Shown piece by piece: positions 20,357-25,840 of a DNA stretch of 25,840 bases. Each line of letters begins with the position of its first letter. Position 1 is the stretch's first letter. Origin of the DNA: Pseudomonadota bacterium. GTDB lineage: Bacteria > Pseudomonadota > Alphaproteobacteria > Caulobacterales > Caulobacteraceae. The stretch is taken from contig JAEYTA010000136.1 in NCBI GenBank assembly GCA_023434265.1, positions 1-25,840 of the forward strand. The letters are read 5' to 3'. The notes below the pieces were generated by a model. That model made no database searches. It worked only from the letters and a program-made list of their open reading frames with translations, and had not been told where the DNA came from. The translations under genes and the position numbers were made by a program.

Positions 20357-21877
20357 TTAGGACTTCTTCCTGAACAGGCCGGCGAGCATCGACTTGCCTC
20401 CGGCCTTGCCCTTCGGCGCGGCCAGCTGCGGCAGCTCCCGCTGCGAGACGATCTGCGCCAGCATCTGGAAGGCTTCGGCCGCCTTCGACTTGGCCCCGGC
20501 GTCGAGGATCATCTGGCCGTTGTTGGCGGCCGCGCCGAACACCTTGGCGTCGAACGGGATGATCAGGCTGGGATGGACGCCCAGCGCATTGCCGAACTCC
20601 TTGGCCGGAATCTCCGGACGCCCGGGCACGCCGACCTGGTTGAGCACCAGCCGCGGCGGCGCGTCGTTTGGCCGGCCCTGCCTGATCAGGTCGATCATGT
20701 TCTTGGCGTTGCGCAGCGAGGCCAGGTCGGGCGTGGCCACCACCACCACCTCGTCGGCCGTGATCAGCGTCCGGCGCATCCAGCCCGACCACAGGTGCGG
20801 CAGGTCGAGGATGACGAACGGCGCGGTCGAACGAATCTGGGTGGTCACCTCCTCGAAGGCCTCGGGCGAGACCTCCCAGTCGGTGTCCAGCGTCGCCGGC
20901 GCGGCGAACAGGCTCAGCTTGTCGGTGCAGCGGACCATCATCCGGTCCAGCAGCACGGGATCGAGGCGGTCGGGCTGGCTCAGGGCGTCGGCGACGCCGT
21001 TCAGCGGATCCTGGTTGAAGTCGAGCCCGGCGGTGCCGAACGGCAGGTCGTAGTCGACGATGACCGTATTGGCCCCGATGCGCTCCGACATGGCGTAGGC
21101 GGTATTGTGGGCGACCGAGCTGGCCCCGGCGCCGCCGCGGGCGCCGACGAAGGCGATCGAGCGGCCGACGAACGGCTGGGCCGGGTCGGCGAACAGGCCG
21201 CCGATGGCCGAAATCAGCTGCAGCGGCTGGATCGGGGCCACGAGATATTCGCTGACCCCGCGCCGCATCAGCTCGCGGAACAGCAGGATGTCGTTGGTGG
21301 CGCCGATGATCACCACCTTGGTGCCGGCGTCGCAGACCTCGGCCAGCTGGTCGACCTCCCACAGCAGGGTCTGCGGGTCCTTCAGGCATTCGACCACGAT
21401 CAGCGGCGGGGTCGGCTCGTGCTGGTAGGTCTCGATCGCGGCGGCCACGCCGCCGACCCGGATCTGGGTGGTGGCGCGGGACAGCCGCCGGTCCTGGCCG
21501 GCGCGCTCCGCGGCGGCCAGCGTGTCCTGGCGCTCCGCGAAGACGTGGATGGCGATGCGCGGCACCGAGACCTCGGCCGCGTGACCGCCAACCACCGGCG
21601 GCGAGAAGGCGGCCGCCGCTCCGGCGACCAGTTCGCCGACGGGATTGAAGTCCGGGACCGCGGGGACCTGCGGCCCCTCGGCGGCGGGATGGGCGACGGT
21701 CGCCGGCGCCGGGCTGGTGAAGCGGAGCGGAGGCCGCTCCTCGTCGTCCTGGCTTTCCGGCGGATAGCCGCCCGCGGCGTCGGCCGCCCGGGGCCCTCCG
21801 GGCGCGGCGTAGCCCATGTCGAGGTCGAACTCGTCCTCCAGGTCTTCGAAGGGGCGCGGGGCGAAGGCGTTGCTCAT
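20357..21877 (-). CDS. cpaE: Pilus polar localisation ATPase-like protein CpaE (TadZ)
   Basis: 506 residues from the ATG at 21877, seven bases after the cpaD stop; the frame is open for 14 more codons, but those would overlap cpaD. An acidic, Pro-rich N-terminus (1-105) leads to a receiver-like domain (about 105-230) lacking obvious phospho-acceptor motifs, then a ParA/MinD-like domain. The P-loop is FVGARGGAGASS (243-254): Arg replaces the MinD signature lysine and Ala replaces the Walker lysine. VIVDYD (272-277) and VILDLPH (355-361) are present. In Caulobacter CpaE marks the pole for pilus assembly and depends on PodJ, whose likely gene is also in this window. Loss of the lysines is known in some TadZ proteins and suggests binding without normal ATP hydrolysis. 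Confidence 0.95.
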   Translation of the reverse strand: MSNAFAPRPFEDLEDEFDLDMGYAAPGGPRAADAAGGYPPESQDDEERPPLRFTSPAPATVAHPAAEGPQVPAVPDFNPVGELVAGAAAAFSPPVVGGHAAEVSVPRIAIHVFAERQDTLAAAERAGQDRRLSRATTQIRVGGVAAAIETYQHEPTPPLIVVECLKDPQTLLWEVDQLAEVCDAGTKVVIIGATNDILLFRELMRRGVSEYLVAPIQPLQLISAIGGLFADPAQPFVGRSIAFVGARGGAGASSVAHNTAYAMSERIGANTVIVDYDLPFGTAGLDFNQDPLNGVADALSQPDRLDPVLLDRMMVRCTDKLSLFAAPATLDTDWEVSPEAFEEVTTQIRSTAPFVILDLPHLWSGWMRRTLITADEVVVVATPDLASLRNAKNMIDLIRQGRPNDAPPRLVLNQVGVPGRPEIPAKEFGNALGVHPSLIIPFDAKVFGAAANNGQMILDAGAKSKAAEAFQMLAQIVSQRELPQLAAPKGKAGGKSMLAGLFRKKS

Positions 21878-21884
21878 GGCGGCG

Positions 21885-22559
21885 CTATTCCACGGCCCGG
21901 GCGATGCGGCCCTGGACAAGGGGTTCCTGCGGAGTCGAGGCGGTCTCGCCGGCGCGGTAGTTCTCGAACACCACGGCGGCGCGACCGGAATCGGCCGGGC
22001 TCATCGCCCGCGGGGCGACGATGTCCCGCGCGTCGGCGATCTGGGCCGCCATGTTGGCGGTGATGGCGCAGCCGAAGCCGCGCGAGGATTCGTTGGAGAA
22101 CCGCCCGCCCATGTCGCGCGGCTCCGCGGCGCAGTTCGGCACCACCGCCCGCACCGTTTCGAAGCCGGCCAGCACGGGGGCCCGCGGATCGGGCGCGTCA
22201 TAGGCCGAGACCCGGATGCGTTCGGCCGGCACGCCCGCGGCTTCCAGGGCGGCGCGCACCTCCCACGTCTGGCGCGAGGCGGCGGGATCGTCGCCCGCCG
22301 GCCCCTGCACCTGAACCCAGCCCGTTCCGCCGGCGCCGTAGCGCCCGACGAGGTCGCGCAGCGCGGCGTGCTGGTTGGTCGACAGGCCCTCCTCGTGGAC
22401 GGCCAGGGCGATGCGGTCGAGGCCCGGCTCGACCTGCAGCGCGTAGCGGGACAGGGGCGTCAGCGGCGGCGGGGAGCCCGCCATGCCGGCGGCGCAGCCT
22501 CCGAGGAGGGCGACGGCCGCGAGCGAGGACAGGAGGGTGCGCATCGGGGCGGGCCTCAT
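21885..22559 (-). CDS. cpaD: Pilus assembly lipoprotein CpaD (TadD/RcpB-like slot)
   Basis: 224 residues. The ATG at 22559 overlaps the cpaC stop (ATGA), consistent with coupling; an ATG five codons later (22544) has a slightly better GAGG site and is the alternative. A lipoprotein signal ends in LLGGC with the acylated cysteine at 22. The body has the CpaD family pattern: SRYALQVEPGLDRIALAVHEEGLS, a conserved NCAAEPRDMGGRFSNESSR segment and FGCAITANMAAQIADARDIVAPR near the C-terminus. It probably sits in the periplasm attached to the outer membrane and supports the CpaC secretin. Confidence 0.93.
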   Translation of the reverse strand: MRPAPMRTLLSSLAAVALLGGCAAGMAGSPPPLTPLSRYALQVEPGLDRIALAVHEEGLSTNQHAALRDLVGRYGAGGTGWVQVQGPAGDDPAASRQTWEVRAALEAAGVPAERIRVSAYDAPDPRAPVLAGFETVRAVVPNCAAEPRDMGGRFSNESSRGFGCAITANMAAQIADARDIVAPRAMSPADSGRAAVVFENYRAGETASTPQEPLVQGRIARAVE

Positions 22560-23977
22560 TCGATCACATAGCCGACCGGGCCGTTCCAGCTGCTGGCCGG
22601 AGCCGCCGAGGCGAGATCGCGGGGCGCGTAGTGCTGGTTCAGCTGGCCGAACAGGATGGTCTGGGCGTCGTTGGCGATCTGCAGGCCGTCGGCCGGCGTC
22701 TGCAGGCGGCCGGGCGAGGTCGGCGAGACGATGTAGGCCTCGACGATGATCACCAGCTCGGTCTCGCCGGACAGGTAGTCGCGCGACCGGAACAGGGCCC
22801 CGAGCACCGGCAGGTCGCCGATGCCGGGCAGCTGGTCGATGTTCTGCCGGGTGTCCTCGCGCAGCAGGCCCGCGATCATCAGCGAGCCGCCCGACGGCAG
22901 CTCCACCGTGTTCGAGGCGCGGCGCACGTTCAGGGCCGGGATGACGAGGGCGTCGTCGGCGGTGCCGCCGAGGGTGAAGGCGCCGGCGGTGGTCAGCTCC
23001 GACACCTCGGTCGCCAGCTGCAGCGAGATGCGGCCCTGCGACAGGACGATGGGGCGGAAGGCGAGACGCACGCCGAACGGCTTGAACTCGATGCCGATGG
23101 TGGTCTGGCCGGTGGTGGAATCCACCGTCCGGCCGACCGGAACCGGGAACTCGCCGCCGGCGAGGAACTCGGCGTTCTCGCCGTTGACCGAGGTCAGGTT
23201 CGGCTCGGCCAGGATGCGGACCAGTCCGGCGCGCTCGAAGGCGCGCAGGTTGGTGTCGAGCACATTGCCGTCGCCCGAGCGGTCGACGAAGTTGAGCACG
23301 CCGCCGCCCAGTTGGCTGCCGGATACGGCGAAGGTGGCGCCCTGGGAGAAGGACAGGCCGTCGCCGACGCTGCTCAGCACGGCATCGACATCGAGCCCGA
23401 GCTGCTTGATGGCGGTGCGCTGCACCTCGACGATGCGCGCCTTGACCATCACCTGGTCGGAGCCCTCGATGGTCATCATGTTGATGACCTTCTCCGGCGC
23501 GGAGACGAAGGCGCGGGCCACCTGGCTGGCGCGGTCGGCCTCGCCGGGGCTGGAAACCACGCCGGTCAGGATGATGCTGTCGTTGACCGCCTCGGCGTGG
23601 ACGCGCGACCCCGGAACGACACGATCGAGGGTGTCCTGCAGGGCCGAGACGCCGGCGTCGACGCGGATGCGCAGCGACAGGATGGTGCGGCCGGCGTTGT
23701 CCAGCACTACCGCGTCGGTCTCGCCCGGGGCCAGGCCGATGACGGTGATGCGGCGCGGCGAGTGCAGCATGGCCTCGGCCACGGCGGGGTTCGGCACGAT
23801 CACGTCGCGGGCGTCCGCCGGCAGGTCGATGGCCATCGACGAGCCGCGCGGCAGGTTGATCAGCTGCGACTGCGCGCCCATCGACACCGCCGCGCGGGTC
23901 TGGGCGAGCGGCGCGGACGCCGGCCCGGCGACGGCGACGGAGAGGCCGGCGAGCGCGACGGCGATCAGGCGCTTCAT
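22556..23977 (-). CDS. cpaC: Tad pilus outer-membrane secretin CpaC (RcpA)
   Basis: 473 residues. A signal peptide (about 1-25) leads to the pilus N-domain (LINLPRGSSMAIDLPADARDVIV and a second BON-like domain with NDSIILTGVVSSPGEADRASQVA), then the secretin beta-domain from about 240: AEPNLTSVNGENAEFLAGGEFPVPVG, IGIEFKPFGVRLAFRPIVL and LPGIGDLPVLGALFRSRDY are hallmarks. It forms the ring through which the pilus leaves the cell. The start ATG overlaps the cpaB stop (ATGA), and the end overlaps the cpaD start in the same way. Confidence 0.96.
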   Translation of the reverse strand: MKRLIAVALAGLSVAVAGPASAPLAQTRAAVSMGAQSQLINLPRGSSMAIDLPADARDVIVPNPAVAEAMLHSPRRITVIGLAPGETDAVVLDNAGRTILSLRIRVDAGVSALQDTLDRVVPGSRVHAEAVNDSIILTGVVSSPGEADRASQVARAFVSAPEKVINMMTIEGSDQVMVKARIVEVQRTAIKQLGLDVDAVLSSVGDGLSFSQGATFAVSGSQLGGGVLNFVDRSGDGNVLDTNLRAFERAGLVRILAEPNLTSVNGENAEFLAGGEFPVPVGRTVDSTTGQTTIGIEFKPFGVRLAFRPIVLSQGRISLQLATEVSELTTAGAFTLGGTADDALVIPALNVRRASNTVELPSGGSLMIAGLLREDTRQNIDQLPGIGDLPVLGALFRSRDYLSGETELVIIVEAYIVSPTSPGRLQTPADGLQIANDAQTILFGQLNQHYAPRDLASAAPASSWNGPVGYVIE

Positions 23978-24882
23978 TGGACCACCACCACTTCAGGGGC
24001 GCCGCCGCGGTAGACGCGGACGGCCGAGACCTCGCGCCGTCCGGACGTCACCGCGCCCGACGGACCGCCGGTGTCGGCATAGGAGCGAAGCACCAGGCTG
24101 AGCTCGCCTTCGGACTTGGCCAGGGCCAGGGCCTCGGCGTCGCCGGGGCTGACCTCCAGGGTGGCCGTGGCGCCGACCACCGCCTGGGCGTCGTCGCCGG
24201 CGCGGGTCGACTGGTCGATGGCGAGCACCTTGATGTTCCGCATCACGGTGGCGGAGGTGAACTTGGAACGGTCGCCCTCCTGGGCGCCCATGTTCGAAAG
24301 ATTGGTTTCGCGGGTCAGGACCACGTCCACCCGGTCGCCGGGGAGGATGAAGCCGCCGGCGGCGGTCTCCACCGTCACGCGGATGGCCATCGCCCGCATG
24401 CCGGGCTCGAGATAGGCGGCCATGTAGCCGCTGTCGCCCGCGCGGACGATCTTGCGGGCGACGATGGGCTCGCCGGCGAGGATCGGGTCGCGCACCACCG
24501 AGCCGACGTAGTCCGCCTTGGCCCCGCCGCCGGCGAGATTGGCGGCGGCCCGGGTCACCGAGGCGACGGCGCCTTCGGGCTTGTCCTCGTCCCCGGCCGC
24601 GGCGGCGTCGCCGACCGGGACCGAGCCGTCGGTGATGAAGGCCGGATTGACCTCGTCGACGGGCCAGTCCTTCCAGGCCAGGTCGCCTTCCGCGAGGCGC
24701 TCGCCGGGCTGGAGGTCGCGCGCGGCGACCAGCACCTTGGCCATCGGACGGGTCTCGACCGGGGCGGCGGTCGCCACCGCCGCGGGCTCGCCGGACGGCG
24801 ATCCCATGGCGCGCACCACCAGCGCGAGGCCGATGGCGGCGACGGCGGCGATGCAGATGACAATGATGCGGGCGGGCTTCAT
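23974..24882 (-). CDS. cpaB: Pilus assembly protein CpaB (RcpC)
   Basis: 302 residues from the ATG at 24882 with GGAGAT upstream. An N-terminal membrane helix (about 5-27) is followed by an Ala/Pro linker and an SAF domain (VLVAARDLQPGERLAEGDLAWKDWP). The middle contains a family-specific RcpC block (MRAMAIRVTVETAAGGFILPGDRVDVVLTRE, then MRNIKVLAIDQ and ATLEVSPGDAEALALAKSEGELSLVLRS). It probably spans the periplasm and stabilises the secretin; the SAF fold resembles flagellar FlgA. It starts a run of seven genes with 4-bp overlaps or gaps of 10 bp or less, and a 110-bp gap with its own candidate promoter elements separates it from cpaA. Confidence 0.95.
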   Translation of the reverse strand: MKPARIIVICIAAVAAIGLALVVRAMGSPSGEPAAVATAAPVETRPMAKVLVAARDLQPGERLAEGDLAWKDWPVDEVNPAFITDGSVPVGDAAAAGDEDKPEGAVASVTRAAANLAGGGAKADYVGSVVRDPILAGEPIVARKIVRAGDSGYMAAYLEPGMRAMAIRVTVETAAGGFILPGDRVDVVLTRETNLSNMGAQEGDRSKFTSATVMRNIKVLAIDQSTRAGDDAQAVVGATATLEVSPGDAEALALAKSEGELSLVLRSYADTGGPSGAVTSGRREVSAVRVYRGGAPEVVVVQ

Positions 24883-24936
24883 CGGCGATCTCCGGCAGGA
24901 CCGCTCCGACCCGGACGATCCGGCGGTCCCCTACCG

Positions 24937-24988
24937 TTAACGACCATGCCCGTCGGGGAGTTAACGCCGGCCTAAACCGGTTAAGGCC
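24937..24988. promoter_or_regulatory. TTAA-rich control region before cpaB, with near-palindrome
   Basis: TTAA occurs at 24937-24940, 24961-24964 and 24981-24984 in otherwise GC-rich DNA. On the minus strand TTAG-N7-TTAA (24961-24975) is one mismatch from the CtrA consensus. Bases 24969-24988 form a 20-bp near-palindrome (GGCCT/AGGCC outer arms, AACCGGTT centre), which could equally be a weak terminator for cpaA. A promoter here would drive cpaB-tadC separately from pilA-cpaA. Confidence 0.4.
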
Positions 24989-24992
24989 GTTT

Positions 24993-25505
24993 TCAGGCGC
25001 CGATGAAGCGGAGCATGAGCGGCGACTCCGGCCACGCCAGCAGGGCCCCGGCCGCGATCGCCACGCCGTAGGGGATGTCGCCCTTCGGCTCCATCAGTTG
25101 CACCAGCCAGCCGGGGGCGCCGGCGAGATAGGGCCGGGCGTGGAAACGGGCGAACAGCAGCGCCAGGCAGAAGACGCCGCCCATCACCCCGGTCCACAGC
25201 AGGAACATGCCGGAGCCGTCGAGGCCAAGCCACAGGCAGGCGGCGGCCATCAGCTTGGCGTCGCCGCCGCCGATCCAGCGCAGCGCGAACATGCCGGCCC
25301 CGACCAGCAGGGCCAGCACCGCGACGCCGAGGTGCACAGCCATCGCCGTCAGCGGCAGGCCGACCGCCAGGGCCGCCGGGAAGAAGGCGAGCACCAGAAG
25401 CCCGGAGATCCAGTTCGGGATCTTCATCGTGGTCAGGTCGTTCAGCCCCCCGACGATGACGAGGGCGGGCATGACGCCGAGCAGGGCGAGGATCAGCAGG
25501 TCCAT
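24993..25505 (-). CDS. cpaA: Prepilin peptidase CpaA (TadV), A24 aspartic protease
   Basis: 170 residues, the short form without the N-terminal methylation domain of PilD. It cleaves the PilA leader at the inner membrane. The two catalytic aspartates are Asp23 in GGLNDLTTMKIPN and Asp82 in the GGGDAKLMAA motif. Five to six membrane helices fill most of the chain, the last near PKGDIPYGVAIAAGALLAWP. It lies directly after pilA, which has a terminator-like hairpin in between, so cpaA may be read at a lower level by readthrough. The ribosome site is poor, which fits low expression. Confidence 0.94.
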   Translation of the reverse strand: MDLLILALLGVMPALVIVGGLNDLTTMKIPNWISGLLVLAFFPAALAVGLPLTAMAVHLGVAVLALLVGAGMFALRWIGGGDAKLMAAACLWLGLDGSGMFLLWTGVMGGVFCLALLFARFHARPYLAGAPGWLVQLMEPKGDIPYGVAIAAGALLAWPESPLMLRFIGA

Positions 25506-25557
25506 GCCGCCGCTGTGCCACGGCGCCCGTTAAGGCCGGGTTGCCTGAAAGCGCGAA

Positions 25558-25583
25558 GGGCCGGAGCGTCGCCGCCCCGGCCC
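25558..25583 (-). terminator. Hairpin between pilA and cpaA
   Basis: In the direction of transcription a GGGCCGG/CCGGCCC stem of 7 bp with a 12-nt loop follows the pilA stop by about 25 bases, and TTCGCGCTTT follows it. This would let abundant pilA message end here while some transcripts continue into cpaA. Predicted from sequence only. Confidence 0.55.
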
Positions 25584-25607
25584 CCCAATGTCGGATGACG
25601 CCGCGGC

Positions 25608-25787
25608 TTACTCGCCGGCGGTGCCGCCCATGCCGGTCACGACGGCGTTGAACTTGGTCTTGATGGTCGTGCCGAGGGCCGTGACGGCCGAAATGATGAC
25701 CACCGCGATCAGGGCGGCGATCAGGCCGTACTCGATGGCGGTGGCGCCCGACTCGTCGGACATGAACTGCGAAACGAACTTGGTCAT
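25608..25787 (-). CDS. pilA: Flp/Tad major pilin PilA
   Basis: 59 residues from the ATG at 25787, which follows GGGAGAGGGA; the frame extends 9 codons upstream without support. The short leader ends at Gly14, and cleavage before Ala15 gives a mature pilin starting ATAIEYGLIAALIAV, with Glu at position 5 and Tyr at 6 as in Flp pilins. The rest is the hydrophobic assembly helix and a short polar tail (TKFNAVVTGMGGTAGE). It is the first gene of the pilus cluster; its own promoter lies mostly beyond the window edge. Confidence 0.97.
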   Translation of the reverse strand: MTKFVSQFMSDESGATAIEYGLIAALIAVVIISAVTALGTTIKTKFNAVVTGMGGTAGE

Positions 25788-25840
25788 TGGAAATCCCTCT
25801 CCCGATGGGGTCATAGACAGCCTTCGGGGAAGTCGGTCGC

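Noticed and set aside
17480..22063. Very long plus-strand open frame (over 1,500 codons) opposite the pilus genes
   Set aside because: It lies wholly antisense to tadC, tadB, cpaF and cpaE, which have intact catalytic motifs. Its product is a low-complexity His/Gln/Arg/Ala/Gly mix typical of the reverse strand of GC-rich genes.

Overview
The window is high-GC DNA (codons end almost always in G or C) from an alphaproteobacterium of the Caulobacterales, most likely Brevundimonas or a close relative. Supporting genes are gcrA, a gene starting like podJ, a complete Cpa/Tad pilus cluster in Caulobacter order, the long two-domain Dcd, GTG starts, and CtrA-like (TTAA-N7-TTAA) and CcrM (GANTC) motifs upstream of cell-cycle genes. 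The genus is inferred; no rRNA or marker set is present.

Layout. 1-1610 (-): 5' part of a polar coiled-coil organiser, probably podJ, cut by the window edge. 1828-2603 (+): a small two-helix membrane protein and a PPOX-fold general stress protein. 2698-4959 (-): arginine genes argF and argD. 5233-6162 (-): exported M28 metallopeptidase. 6298-6507 (+): 69-residue unknown protein. 6504-7322 (-): ABC-2 permease. 7649-8167 (+): gcrA. 8489-8896 (-): apaG. 8989-10020 (+): dcd. 10142-11901 (-): cupin gene coupled to an MFS exporter. 11950-13146 (+): dapE. 13143-13280 (-): a 45-codon membrane-protein gene that is easy to miss. 13361-14668 (-): exported M20 amidohydrolase. 14753-16532 (+): MFS transporter and SRPBCC protein. 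16792-25787 (-): pilA-cpaA-cpaB-cpaC-cpaD-cpaE-cpaF-tadB-tadC, a whole Flp/Tad pilus machine with tightly packed genes.

How the genes relate. In Caulobacter, PodJ recruits the pilus factor CpaE to the pole, and GcrA/CtrA/CcrM time such polar genes. This window therefore holds a likely polarity organiser, a cell-cycle regulator and the pilus machine. The rest is mainly amino-acid and nucleotide metabolism (argD and argF for arginine, dapE for diaminopimelate, dcd for dUMP/dTTP supply) plus transport.

The least explained feature is a family of intergenic elements built from 7-bp units (NGTGGCC on one arm, GGCCACN on the other) around a 21-64 nt centre. Four copies lie between 2.6 and 10.1 kb. 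Three lie between converging genes, within 0-9 bp of one or both stop codons; the fourth is upstream of gcrA. A second family consists of nested CCTCCCC/GGGGAGG palindromes (3629-3757 and 5088-5228). I found no CRISPR array, prophage, transposase, tRNA or rRNA.
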